Shown here: one piece after another, positions 16,802 to 24,454 of the stretch | How the letters are laid out: the number at the start of each line of letters is the position of its first letter | How positions within the stretch are numbered: the stretch's first letter is position 1 | Origin: a bacterium | Lineage (GTDB): Bacteria > Sysuimicrobiota > Sysuimicrobiia > Sysuimicrobiales > Segetimicrobiaceae | NCBI GenBank assembly: GCA_035295165.1 | Contig: DATGJN010000007.1 | Coordinates: 1 to 58,318, forward strand | Direction: 5' to 3' | Length of the DNA: 58,318 nt | Notes under the pieces: model-generated | What the model was told of the DNA's origin: nothing | Seen by the model: only the letters and a program-made list of their open reading frames with translations | Databases searched by the model: none | Made by a program: the position numbers and the translations under genes

Positions 16802-18007
16802 GTGAGCCTCCTCCCGGCCGCGGTCGGCGCGGTCGTGCCGGCGGCGGGACGCGGCGAGCGCTTCCGCGGAGCCGTCCCGAAGTCACTCGTGCCCCTACAC
16901 GGACGTCCCCTGGTGCAGTACGCGCTCGAGACGCTGCACCGCGTCGAGGAGGTCGTCGCGATCGTGGTGGTCGGACCCGCATACGCGCTCGGTGCGATGC
17001 GGGAATTGGTGGCGAGCGCGGGCCTGGACAAGGTCACGGCGGTGGTTCCCGGCGGTGCCGACCGGCAGGCGTCCGTGGCCAGAGGTCTCGAGGCGCTGCC
17101 CGTCGCCGCGGACTTGGTGCTCGTGCATGATGGCGCCCGTCCGTGCGCCTCACCGTCACTCGCTCGCGCCGTCGCGGCGGCGGCCGCCACCGCGGGCGCG
17201 GCGACGGCGGCTGTGGCGGTCGAGGAGACGATCAAGCGGGGGCAGGAAGGATGGGTCGCGTCCACGCTGGACCGCTCGCAGCTGTACCGAATTCAGACGC
17301 CGCAGGCGTTTCATCGCGCGCTGCTCGAACGCGCGCACCGCGAGGCTGCGCGCGCGGGGTTTCATGGGACCGACGATGCCTCGCTGGTCGAGCGGCTCGG
17401 CCACCCGGTCCGGCTCGTCGCGGGTGAGCCGGCGAATCTGAAAGTCACCGTGCCCGAGGATCTCGCCGTCGCGGAAGCGCTGCTGCGTCGCGCGGGGGCG
17501 CCGGCGCAGACGGCGCGGGTCGGCTTAGGATTCGACGCACACCGGTTCGTGGAGGGTCGCCCGCTCATGCTCGGCGGCGTCGAGATCCCGTGGCCTCGCG
17601 GACTCGCAGGATGGTCGGACGCGGACGCCGTCGTGCACGCGATCATGGACGCACTGCTCGGCGCCGCCGGGTGCGGCGACATCGGGCAACACTTTCCGCC
17701 TGGCGATCCCGCGTACGCGGGCGCGGACAGCCTGGCGCTGCTCGGACACGTGCGCGACCTGCTGGCCGCGCGCGGGTGGCGCGCCGCCCACGTCGACGTC
17801 GTCGTGATGGCGGAGGCTCCGCGGCTCGCGCCGCACATCCCCGCGATGCGCGCGGCGATCGGCGGGGTGCTGGGCCTCGGCGCGGACGCCGTGAACCTGA
17901 AGGCGACGACGCTGGAGGGGATGGGCGCCTTGGGACGCGAAGAGGGGATCGCGGCTCAGGCGGTGGCGACCCTCGCGCCGACGGCGATCGGCGGCCGGGC
18001 CGGGTGA
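16802..18007 (+). CDS. ispDF: bifunctional IspD-IspF of the MEP isoprenoid pathway
   Basis: The product has 401 aa with two enzymes in one chain. Residues about 8-240 are 2-C-methyl-erythritol 4-phosphate cytidylyltransferase: AVVPAAGRGERF, PKSLVPLHGRPL, LVHDGARPCA and the TPQAFH loop. Residues about 241-395 are MECDP synthase: GLGFDAHRF (zinc Asp and His), GWSDADAVVHAIMDALLGAAGCGDIGQHFP and AINLKATT-like NLKATTLEGMGALGR. IspF normally follows IspD as a separate gene in Firmicutes. The fusion is known in some proteobacteria. The frame is open back to 16652, and GTG 16802 is chosen because IspD normally begins a few residues before AVVPAAGRG. No strong ribosome site decides it. Confidence 0.9.
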   Translation: MSLLPAAVGAVVPAAGRGERFRGAVPKSLVPLHGRPLVQYALETLHRVEEVVAIVVVGPAYALGAMRELVASAGLDKVTAVVPGGADRQASVARGLEALPVAADLVLVHDGARPCASPSLARAVAAAAATAGAATAAVAVEETIKRGQEGWVASTLDRSQLYRIQTPQAFHRALLERAHREAARAGFHGTDDASLVERLGHPVRLVAGEPANLKVTVPEDLAVAEALLRRAGAPAQTARVGLGFDAHRFVEGRPLMLGGVEIPWPRGLAGWSDADAVVHAIMDALLGAAGCGDIGQHFPPGDPAYAGADSLALLGHVRDLLAARGWRAAHVDVVVMAEAPRLAPHIPAMRAAIGGVLGLGADAVNLKATTLEGMGALGREEGIAAQAVATLAPTAIGGRAG

Positions 18008-18381
18008 TGGCGTCGACGCGTGCGCCTCGGATCCAAGGGCCGCGGGGACCGGCGCGTGTCCGCGAGAAGTACTCCCGGAGCGCACACCTCGTGCTGATCG
18101 AGCGTTGTGCGGTGTGCGAACCCGTGACCGTCGAGCTCGAACCCGGAACCCGCCGTCCGCAACCGGCCGGATTCTGGCGGGGAACCAGGTTTCACCACAT
18201 CGTTCGGATCCTGGAGCGCCGCTCCGAGCTGGGCACCAGCTACCTCCGTGTGCTTGCCGATCGTGGGTGCTACGACCTCCGGCGGGTGACGGCCGCGGAC
18301 CCCGAGACGTGGCGCTCCGAAGGCCGGTGGGAGCTCGTCGCCGAGCTCACCGCGATTCCACTGAGGCACCGCTCGCCGTGA
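18007..18381 (+). CDS. hypothetical small protein (possible DUF6504-like fold)
   Basis: The product has 124 aa. The basic N-terminus (residues 1-35) is followed by a domain with CEPVTVELEPG, FWRGTRFHHIVRILERR and YLRVLADRGCYDLRRV. This spacing recalls the short beta-rich DUF6504-type domain (a 'W-x-G-R-x-Y-x-V' strand pair), but I cannot confirm it. The ATG overlaps the ispDF stop by one base and cysS starts 16 bp downstream, so it belongs to the same transcription unit. Confidence 0.6.
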   Translation: MASTRAPRIQGPRGPARVREKYSRSAHLVLIERCAVCEPVTVELEPGTRRPQPAGFWRGTRFHHIVRILERRSELGTSYLRVLADRGCYDLRRVTAADPETWRSEGRWELVAELTAIPLRHRSP

Positions 18382-18397
18382 GCGGGTGGAGGGCGCA

Positions 18398-20035
18398 ATG
18401 ACGCTCAAGATCTACAACACGCTGGCCCGACGGAAAGAGGAGTTCGCCCCGCTCGTCCCGGGCCGCGTGGCGATGTACGTGTGCGGACCCAACCTGTACG
18501 GGCCGTCACACGTCGGGCACGCGATGTCCTTCCTGGTGTTCGACGTGGTCCACCGGTATCTCGAATACCGCGGGTATCGCGTCACCCACGTGCAGAACTT
18601 CACCGACGTTGAAGACCGCATCATCGAGACGGCGCGGCAGGAAGGCACCACGATCCAAGCGCTCGCGGCGCGGTACATCGACCGGTTTCTCCGAGAGATG
18701 GACGGGCTCGGGATCCGACGGGCGGACCACTACCCGCGCGCGACCGAGACCGTGCCGAAGATGATCGAGATCATCCAAGGCCTCGAACGGCGCGGCTTGG
18801 CGTACGCTGTGGACGGAGACGTGTTCTTCCGGGTCGCGGCGTTCCCGCGCTACGGCCGCCTCTCCGGGCGGTCGCTCGACGAGATGCAGGCGGGCGCGCG
18901 GATCGAGGTCGATCCTCGCAAGGAGCACCCCATGGACTTCGTGCTCTGGAAGGCCGCGAAGCCGGACGAGCCCAAATGGGACAGCCCCTGGGGCGCGGGG
19001 CGCCCCGGATGGCACATCGAGTGCTCGGCGATGTCGATCTCGCTGCTCGGGCCGCAGCTCGACATCCACGGCGGCGGGCAGGACGTGGTGTTTCCGCACC
19101 ACGAGAACGAGATCGCGCAGTCGGAGGGATACACCGGCAAGCATCCGTTCGTCCGGTACTGGGTGCACAACGGGCTCCTCCGGCTGACCGCCGACCAGGA
19201 GAAGATGACCCGCCACCTCGGGAACATCGTGTCGATCCGCGAGGCCCTCCAGCGCTTCCATCCCGACACGATCCGCGTGTTCGTGTTGTCGTCGCACTAC
19301 CGCAGTCCCACGTTGTGGAGCGACGAGGCGCTCGAGGCGGCGACGCGCGGGGCGGAGCGTCTTCGGACCGCGCTCGAGAACGCGGACGATGTGCTCGCCG
19401 GTCCGTCATCGCAGGCCGGCGCGCCGCGGGACGGCGCCGCCGAGCCGGATCGGGTGTTTGCGGAACTTGGCGCCGCGCTCCGCGCGGGACCGGACGCGAT
19501 CCGCGCACGGTTCGAGACCGCGATGGACGATGACTTCAACACCCCGGGCGGGCTCGCGGCGCTGTTCGACCTCGCGAGCGCGATCAACCGGGTCGTGGAT
19601 GCGGTGGCCAAGCGCCGCGTGGCGCTCGGGCCGGACGGGCGGGCGACGCTTGCCGGCGGGGTCGCACTGCTGCGCGAGCTCGGGGCCGTCCTGGGCCTGC
19701 GCCTTGTCGCGACTGCGACCCCGGTGCAGGCCGCGTCCCTGTACCGGCTCGCACGGGAGTTGGCGCAGGAACGCCCCGACCTGTTCGACCCCGCGCGGCT
19801 CGCCGCCATGCCAGCGCCCGCTGCCGTGGGCGACGACGGCGCCGACGCTGGCGGCGCGCAGGCGCCGTCGGCCGACGCCGTGTTTCAGCCGCTCGTGGAG
19901 CTGATCGCGGAGGGGCGCATGCGCGCCCGGCAGGCGAAGGACTGGGCCACCGGCGACCGCGTGCGGGCGCGTCTTGCGGAACTCGGCGTGCTGCTCGAGG
20001 ACACGCCGGGTGGGTTCAAGTGGCGGGTGCGCTGA
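18398..20035 (+). CDS. cysS: cysteinyl-tRNA synthetase
   Basis: The product has 545 aa, somewhat long (E. coli 461). The class I signature is CGPNLYGPSHVGHA (HIGH-type). Zinc-site elements are CGP, GWHIECSAM and HHENEIAQSE. The second signature, normally KMSKSLGN, reads KMTRHLGN (Lys269-His273), so the second lysine and serine are replaced by Arg and His. An Ala/Pro-rich insertion lies near the C-terminal domain (about residues 465-495). Position between ispDF and rlmB is the Firmicutes order. ATG 18398 has GGTGGAGGG upstream. It overlaps rlmB by 16 bp. Confidence 0.96.
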   Translation: MTLKIYNTLARRKEEFAPLVPGRVAMYVCGPNLYGPSHVGHAMSFLVFDVVHRYLEYRGYRVTHVQNFTDVEDRIIETARQEGTTIQALAARYIDRFLREMDGLGIRRADHYPRATETVPKMIEIIQGLERRGLAYAVDGDVFFRVAAFPRYGRLSGRSLDEMQAGARIEVDPRKEHPMDFVLWKAAKPDEPKWDSPWGAGRPGWHIECSAMSISLLGPQLDIHGGGQDVVFPHHENEIAQSEGYTGKHPFVRYWVHNGLLRLTADQEKMTRHLGNIVSIREALQRFHPDTIRVFVLSSHYRSPTLWSDEALEAATRGAERLRTALENADDVLAGPSSQAGAPRDGAAEPDRVFAELGAALRAGPDAIRARFETAMDDDFNTPGGLAALFDLASAINRVVDAVAKRRVALGPDGRATLAGGVALLRELGAVLGLRLVATATPVQAASLYRLARELAQERPDLFDPARLAAMPAPAAVGDDGADAGGAQAPSADAVFQPLVELIAEGRMRARQAKDWATGDRVRARLAELGVLLEDTPGGFKWRVR

Positions 20036-20817
20036 AGCCGTCGGAGCGGCCGGAGGACAACGTCCTGCTGGGCCCTCACGCGGTGCTCGAAGCGCTGCGG
20101 GCGGGTCGGCCGATGTCGCGAGTGCTCCTGTCCGCGGGCTCGCACGTGCGTGGGCCGCTCGAGATGATCGTGCGGGAGGCGCGGGCCAGGCACGTGCCCG
20201 TGCAGTCTGTGGACCGACGGCGGCTCGAGCTGTTGGCCCGCGGTGTCCGGCATCAAGGTGTGGCCGCGATCGCCGCGGAGCAGGCGCTCGTGGGCCTCGA
20301 TGAGGTGCTCGCGCGTGCGGGCGGGCGCGGGGAGGCCCCGTTTCTGATCGCGCTCGACGGCGTGGAGGATCCGCACAACCTCGGCGCGGTGATCCGGACC
20401 GCGGAGGCCGCTGGCGCGCACGGGGTGATCGTGCCGCGGCGGCGCGCCGCTGGACTTGGTCCCGCGGCGGTGCGGGCGGCCGCCGGCGCGACCGCGCACC
20501 TGCCCGTCGCCGGCGTGGCCAACCTTGTGGCCGCACTGGAGCGTCTCAAGGCGGACGGCGTGTGGGTCGTCGGCTCGGACGCGGGCGCCGCGGAGTCATA
20601 CGATAGTGGGTCCCTCGTTCCGCCGATTGCACTCGTGGTCGGGGGAGAGGGGCGTGGGCTTCACCGGCTCGTGCGGGAGCGATGCGACCGCGTTGTGCGC
20701 ATCCCGCTGTGGGGGCGTGTCCAGTCGCTCAACGTCTCGGTCGCGGCCGCGCTCCTGTTGTACGAGGTGGCGCGACGACGCGATGCGGCGCGGACGCAGT
20801 CCGGAATGTCTCGGTGA
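20020..20817 (+). CDS. rlmB: TrmH/RlmB-type 23S rRNA (guanosine-2'-O) methyltransferase
   Basis: The product has 265 aa. The N-terminal substrate-binding part starts NVLLGPHAVLEALRAG. The SPOUT catalytic part shows DGVEDPHNLGAVIRTAEAAG (motif 1), VVGGEGRGLHRLV (motif 2) and IPLWGRVQSLNVSVAAALLLYE (motif 3, knot). RlmB methylates G2251 of 23S rRNA in E. coli, and other members of the family act on tRNA. Gene position before sigH supports RlmB. The GTG start lies inside the end of cysS. Confidence 0.93.
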   Translation: MAGALKPSERPEDNVLLGPHAVLEALRAGRPMSRVLLSAGSHVRGPLEMIVREARARHVPVQSVDRRRLELLARGVRHQGVAAIAAEQALVGLDEVLARAGGRGEAPFLIALDGVEDPHNLGAVIRTAEAAGAHGVIVPRRRAAGLGPAAVRAAAGATAHLPVAGVANLVAALERLKADGVWVVGSDAGAAESYDSGSLVPPIALVVGGEGRGLHRLVRERCDRVVRIPLWGRVQSLNVSVAAALLLYEVARRRDAARTQSGMSR

Positions 20818-20841
20818 TCGTCGGAATGTATCATGTTAGTA

Positions 20842-20870
20842 TTGACTCGGTGTAGCGGCGTTCGTATAAT
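20842..20870 (+). promoter_or_regulatory. near-consensus promoter of sigH
   Basis: TTGACT (20842-20847) and a perfect TATAAT (20865-20870) are spaced by 17 bp. The leader of about 110 nt contains a CGCCCGA/TCGGGCG hairpin (20925-20943). Confidence 0.85.
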
Positions 20871-20986
20871 GACGGTGGCGTTCGGGAGCGACCCAAACGA
20901 GCACCTGATGGGATCCCCGGCGGTCGCCCGACACAATCGGGCGGTTCCAGGTCCCCGTAGCGAGGTTCGAGCGAGCCAGGCATGAC

Positions 20987-21682
20987 GTGGCAGAGCAGGC
21001 CAGCGACAGGGCGACAGTCCGGGCGGAGGCGAGAGGCGTGGTAGTTGCGCGCAGGCCAGTCGTGATCCCGTCATACCAAGAAATGGTCGATGAACAGCTC
21101 GTGGATTGCGCGAAGAGTGGAGACGAGTTCGCTGCTGAGTTCTTAATCAACAAGTACCGCAACTTCGTCCGCGTCAAAGCCAAAGCGTACTTCCTGATCG
21201 GCGCCGATCGCGAGGACATCATCCAGGAAGGCATGATCGGCCTCTACAAAGCGATCCGGGATTTCCGCCGGGAGAAGCTGTCCTCGTTCCGCGCGTTCGC
21301 TGAGTTGTGCATCACCCGCCAGATCATCACCGCGATCAAGACAGCGACCCGGCAAAAACACATCCCGCTCAACTCGTACATCTCGCTGAACAAGCCCATC
21401 TACGACGAGGACTCCGATAGAACGCTGCTCGACGTGATCAGCAGCATCAAGGTGTCGGATCCCGAGGAGTTGGTGATCAACCAGGAAGCCTCCCAGACGA
21501 TGCGGGAGCGCATCCGGAAGAATCTGAGCGATCTCGAGTGCCGCGTGTTGACGGCCTACCTGGAAGGCAAGTCGTACCAGGAGATGGCCACCGAGCTGCA
21601 CCGGCACGTGAAGTCCATCGACAACGCGCTGCAGCGGGTCAAGCGCAAGCTGGAACGGAACCTGGAGGGCGAGGAAGAGTAG
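20987..21682 (+). CDS. sigH: RNA polymerase sigma factor SigH (sigma-30 type)
   Basis: The product has 231 aa. The sigma-H hallmarks are MVDEQLVDCAKSGDEFAAEFLINKYRNFV, region 2 with AKAYFLIGADREDIIQEGMIGLYKAIRDF, ITRQIITAIKTATRQKH, PLNSYISLNKPIYDEDSDRTLLDV, and a region 4 helix-turn-helix (LECRVLTAYLEGKSYQEMA). In Bacillus SigH controls entry into sporulation and competence, and its role in this organism is not known. GTG 20987 is chosen. A downstream GTG at 21041 is possible and would remove a poorly conserved N-terminal extension. A strong vegetative promoter precedes it. Confidence 0.93.
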   Translation: MAEQASDRATVRAEARGVVVARRPVVIPSYQEMVDEQLVDCAKSGDEFAAEFLINKYRNFVRVKAKAYFLIGADREDIIQEGMIGLYKAIRDFRREKLSSFRAFAELCITRQIITAIKTATRQKHIPLNSYISLNKPIYDEDSDRTLLDVISSIKVSDPEELVINQEASQTMRERIRKNLSDLECRVLTAYLEGKSYQEMATELHRHVKSIDNALQRVKRKLERNLEGEEE

Positions 21683-21739
21683 GGTCGTTCGCAACCGGCG
21701 CCGGCCGGTTCGAGGGTCCCACCCTCTCGATCTCAACAG

Positions 21740-21780
21740 CAGCACCGGCCCCGCGACTCGCGGGGCCGGTGCTGTTTCAT
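21740..21780. terminator. bidirectional terminator between sigH and moaA
   Basis: A perfect 16-bp stem (21740-21755 with 21759-21774) with an ACT loop is followed by TTTC on the plus strand. It sits between two convergent genes and could serve both. Confidence 0.85.
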
Positions 21781-21807
21781 ACGCGACCAGGAGCGCGCCG
21801 CCGCCGG

Positions 21808-22782
21808 TCAGCCGCCGATCTGGGACATCACCCGGCGCCGCGGGATCACGTTCCTAGCGAGTCCGTGTCCCCACGGTTTCCGGTACGCCGCGGCGCGAAA
21901 CCGTTCACGGATCTCGTCGTAGGTGGCCCCAGCGCGCAGCGGTGTGCGCAGGTCCACTTCGTCGTCCCTCAGCAGGCACAGTCGGAGCTTTCCCTCGGCC
22001 GTGAGCCGCAACCGCCCGCATTGCGCGCAGAACGGCTGGCTGACCGAGCTGATGAACCCAAGCGTCCCGGGGGCATCCCCGAGACGGTACGTGCGCGCCG
22101 GGTCGTATCCGGTCACGTCCAGCGGCACGAGCGGACCGAGCGCGGCCTCGATCGTCGCCATCGTCTCGGCGGTCGGTACGTACGCGTTCTGCTGAAATCC
22201 CGCGACGCTACCGAACGGCATCATCTCGATGAATCGCACGGCCCAGTCACGCTGCAGGGTCAGGCGCGCGAGGTCGACGACCTCGCCCTCGTTGTACCCG
22301 CGGACGACGACCGCGTTCAACTTGATGGGCCTGAGCCCCGCGGCCTCGGCGGCATCCAAGCCGTCGAGCACGTCTTGGAGGTTGCCCCAGCGCGTGATCC
22401 GGCGAAACTTCTCGGGGTCGAGGCTGTCCAGGCTGACGTTGACGCGCTTGAGGCCCGCCTCCGCAAGGAGCCGGGCCAGCGCGCCGAGCCGGACGCCGTT
22501 CGTCGTCATCGCGACGTCCTGAATACCTGGGATCGCGGCGACCCGCCTCACCAGATCCGCGAGCGCCGGCCTCACGGTCGGCTCGCCGCCGGTGAGGCGC
22601 ACCTTTCGCACGCCGAGCTCCGCGGCCGCACGCAGGATCGTCAAGATCTCGTCGTCGGTGAGGATCTCCTCGCGAGGTTTGAAGACCATTTCCTCGGGCA
22701 TGCAATATACGCACCGCAGATTGCAGCGGTCCGTGAGCGAGATGCGCAGATCTCGAATGTCCCGACCATACTGATCCTGCAT
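21808..22782 (-). CDS. moaA: GTP 3',8-cyclase MoaA (molybdenum cofactor synthesis)
   Basis: The product has 324 aa. It is a radical SAM enzyme with the first cluster motif C20-x3-C24-x2-C27 in TDRCNLRCVYC, then KVRLTGGEPTVR and the C-terminal cluster cysteines in PFCAQCGRLRLTAEGKLRLCL. It ends in Gly-Gly, as active MoaA proteins do. It makes 3',8-cyclo-7,8-dihydro-GTP, the first pterin intermediate. Start choice: ATG 22782 has GGAG 6 bp upstream, which lies inside the longer alternative starting at ATG 22794. No other moa gene is nearby. Confidence 0.96.
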   Translation of the reverse strand: MQDQYGRDIRDLRISLTDRCNLRCVYCMPEEMVFKPREEILTDDEILTILRAAAELGVRKVRLTGGEPTVRPALADLVRRVAAIPGIQDVAMTTNGVRLGALARLLAEAGLKRVNVSLDSLDPEKFRRITRWGNLQDVLDGLDAAEAAGLRPIKLNAVVVRGYNEGEVVDLARLTLQRDWAVRFIEMMPFGSVAGFQQNAYVPTAETMATIEAALGPLVPLDVTGYDPARTYRLGDAPGTLGFISSVSQPFCAQCGRLRLTAEGKLRLCLLRDDEVDLRTPLRAGATYDEIRERFRAAAYRKPWGHGLARNVIPRRRVMSQIGG

Positions 22783-22847
22783 CGTAGCTCCCATCGGGGC
22801 AGCCGCGCCGCGTGTGCACGGCTTCGGGTCGGCGACCGCACCTATCC

Positions 22848-22856
22848 ATTATAACA
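22848..22856 (-). promoter_or_regulatory. extended -10 promoter of moaA
   Basis: On the minus strand TGTTATAAT (22856-22848) is a perfect TGn-TATAAT element, about 65 bp upstream of moaA. No -35 hexamer is recognisable. Confidence 0.65.
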
Positions 22857-22931
22857 CCCGGCGGCGTCCCGCCCCGGGCGCCCCCCGGCATGGCCGCCGA
22901 GAGGCGTCCGTTGCGACACGACGTCCCTGCC

Positions 22932-22961
22932 TTGCCCTGGCGTTGCGGTCTCTGCTATGCT
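22932..22961 (+). promoter_or_regulatory. putative promoter of tRNA-Thr
   Basis: TTGCCC (22932-22937) and TATGCT (22956-22961) are spaced by 18 bp and end 16 bp before the tRNA. Confidence 0.55.
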
Positions 22962-22977
22962 ACCAATGCGCGCTCTG

Positions 22978-23053
22978 GCCCTCGTAGCTCAATCGGCAGA
23001 GCACCTCATTTGTAATGAGGGGGTTACCGGTTCAACTCCGGTCGAGGGCTCCA
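22978..23053 (+). tRNA. tRNA-Thr (anticodon TGT)
   Basis: It is a complete 76-nt cloverleaf. The acceptor GCCCTCG pairs with CGAGGGC, the D-arm contains TAGCTCAATCGGCAGAGC, and the anticodon stem CTCAT/ATGAG encloses TTTGTAA with anticodon TGT. The T-arm is ACCGG-TTCAACT-CCGGT, and CCA is encoded (23051-23053). Its 3' 37 nt recur in degenerate form at 23720-23755. Confidence 0.97.
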
Positions 23054-23142
23054 CCACCGACCTCAGAATATTCTTCCCCTCAGGGAGTAACGGATTTCTC
23101 TGCAGCGTAATTGCCTAACGTCCCGCGTGCTCATGCAACGCT

Positions 23143-23243
23143 GCACGGCCACCGGGTGAAACGCCCGAGGACTGCCCCGGGACGAGGTTCGACCGCCGGG
23201 GTGGCGGACAAACTCGGGAGGGGACCACCACGGGCTGCCGTGC
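23143..23243 (+). ncRNA. candidate structured RNA, nested three-stem fold
   Basis: Three nested complementary segments are visible: GCACGGC (23143-23149) with GCCGTGC (23237-23243), CCCGAG (23164-23169) with CTCGGG (23213-23218), and CCCCGG (23175-23180) with CCGGGG (23196-23201) closing a loop with GGTTCGACC. It lies between tRNA-Thr and a small ORF. It matches no riboswitch consensus I could recall (c-di-GMP, c-di-AMP, cobalamin and ZTP were compared). In GC-rich DNA some pairing arises by chance. Confidence 0.3.
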
Positions 23244-23338
23244 GATCCCGATCAGGGTGTCCGTCGACGCTCGAACGTCTAGGGCATCGTGGGCGCGGGC
23301 ACAAGACACAGCAGAGAGGGCAGGGGAGGGAACAGCAG

Positions 23339-23533
23339 ATGGCGATTCCGGCTGCGAAAGAACCGCAGACTGCAGCGTCCCGAAGTGTCCGGGCACAACA
23401 CGAGCAGGTTGCAGACTTCGCGCAAGTCGTGATCGAACTAAAGAATATGAACCGTCATCTCGAGCGGATCGGTAACACGCTGGTGGCAATTCGGGAGGCG
23501 ATGACGGAGAGAGAACACCCGTTGGATCTATAG
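23339..23533 (+). CDS. small hypothetical protein, helical
   Basis: The product has 64 aa. Residues about 22-55 (QVADFAQVVIELKNMNRHLERIG and on) form an amphipathic or coiled-coil helix, and the ends are polar. A ribosome site GGGGAGGG lies about 10 bp upstream. It sits in the 0.7-kb segment bounded by tRNA-Thr and the copy of its 3' end, so it may be the only surviving gene of an integrated element. No family is recognised. Confidence 0.5.
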   Translation: MAIPAAKEPQTAASRSVRAQHEQVADFAQVVIELKNMNRHLERIGNTLVAIREAMTEREHPLDL

Positions 23534-23597
23534 GGACGCGATCCGCAACGAACGGAGCCGCCGAAACCTGCGGTTCCCATGGCATGGGAGGGGGCGT

Positions 23598-23643
23598 GGA
23601 CGGTCCGATGTGCCTGGCCGTTGTGCAGGCCGTTCGACCGTCC
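23598..23643 (+). other. 46-nt two-step hairpin after the small ORF
   Basis: GGACGGTC (23598-23605) pairs with GACCGTCC (23636-23643), and an inner GCCTG (23612-23616) pairs with CAGGC (23626-23630). It lies 65 bp downstream of the small ORF and could be its terminator or a recombination-site structure. No U-run follows. Confidence 0.4.
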
Positions 23644-23719
23644 GTAGACGTGCGCCCCTGGCCATCTGGAATATCCGATAGCCTCGTCAGCGCCGCGAAC
23701 AACGCCGAGTGTGCGACAC

Positions 23720-23755
23720 GAGGGGCTACCGGTTCAACTTCGGCGGAGGGCTCCA
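23720..23755 (+). repeat. degenerate copy of the tRNA-Thr 3' end (att-like direct repeat)
   Basis: This segment repeats the variable-loop to CCA part of tRNA-Thr (23017-23053) in the same orientation. It has ACCGGTTCAACT and GGAGGGCTCCA in common, with one indel and about four substitutions. The T-stem is no longer complementary, so it is not functional. Direct duplication of a tRNA 3' end is what site-specific integration leaves. The copy also encodes, in antisense, the C-terminus of the STAS gene. Confidence 0.75.
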
Positions 23756-24160
23756 GTGTAACGCCTCGGTCGCCGCCTGCACCGTCGGAAAAATCTGTAT
23801 CTTCTGTTGGAGCGACAAGACCGAGAAGATCCGCCACATCAACGTCGACGTGAACGTGACCGCGAATTCGACTCGTCGGGCGTGACACCGGTCGTGCACC
23901 TTGATCAGCGTGTTCAGGCCGGTGCTATCGATGTACGCCACGCGCGACAAATCGACGATGAGCGGCAAGCTGCTGCTCCGGAGTCCCTGGTCGCAGACGT
24001 CTTCCAGGGTGTGCACGTTGCTGAGATCGACTTCCCCACGCACCGTCACGACGTTAATCGTTTCCCGCTTATCCAACGTGCAGTGCAAGGGATTGTCGCT
24101 TCCCCACTCAACGGGAACCAAAAGACGACCCCACGGCATGACATCGAACACGACGATCAC
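23726..24160 (-). CDS. STAS-domain protein (anti-sigma factor antagonist type)
   Basis: The product has 144 aa. The STAS core spans about residues 30-130: VVTVRGEVDLSNVHTLEDV, LIVDLSRVAYIDSTGLNTLIK with the phosphorylatable Ser in DSTGL, and QKIQIFPTVQAATEAL. Such proteins bind anti-sigma kinases in partner-switch systems. No kinase or sigma partner is adjacent. The last nine residues (WSPPPKLNR) are encoded by the reverse strand of the tRNA-Thr fragment, so the original C-terminus was probably replaced when the element integrated. An N-terminal extension of about 28 residues is unlike family members, and the start is uncertain. Confidence 0.82.
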   Translation of the reverse strand: MIVVFDVMPWGRLLVPVEWGSDNPLHCTLDKRETINVVTVRGEVDLSNVHTLEDVCDQGLRSSSLPLIVDLSRVAYIDSTGLNTLIKVHDRCHARRVEFAVTFTSTLMWRIFSVLSLQQKIQIFPTVQAATEALHWSPPPKLNR

Positions 24161-24454
24161 ACGCTAACGTCCACGTCGGCGAGCATCTTGTCTCATCGTG
24201 GCGGCGCGCCCGCCCCGATCGAGCACCGTCGGATCGTCGACGCCACCACGGATAACGCGTTCCCCGCGCGCGCGCATCCGGCGGCCGCCGTGGGAAGGGG
24301 AGTGACCGACCCTGACGAAGTGGGTGGCCATGCTCGCCATGAGGGAGGTCCCCGACTCGGCTCCCGTCGAGGGTGTGTTCCCTGTGCGACCTCGCGGGCG
24401 CGGCCCGGTGCGAGGCCGCGCCCCGAACCGGGTGACCCGCGGAGCGCCGCTGCG
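24161..24454. other. divergent intergenic region, no gene seen
   Basis: The region lies between the STAS gene and the Wzz-like gene, which are transcribed away from each other. It must hold both promoters, but I find no hexamer pair good enough to call. It shows no repeats or RNA structure beyond GC-rich noise. Confidence 0.35.

Noticed and set aside
23185-23195. A GGTTCGACC loop resembling a tRNA T-arm
   Set aside because: No acceptor, D-arm or anticodon arm could be built around it. It is better explained as the loop of the nested hairpin.
23143-23243. Possible c-di-GMP, c-di-AMP, cobalamin or ZTP riboswitch
   Set aside because: The conserved core sequences of these riboswitches do not appear in the required order, so only an unspecific structured element is claimed.
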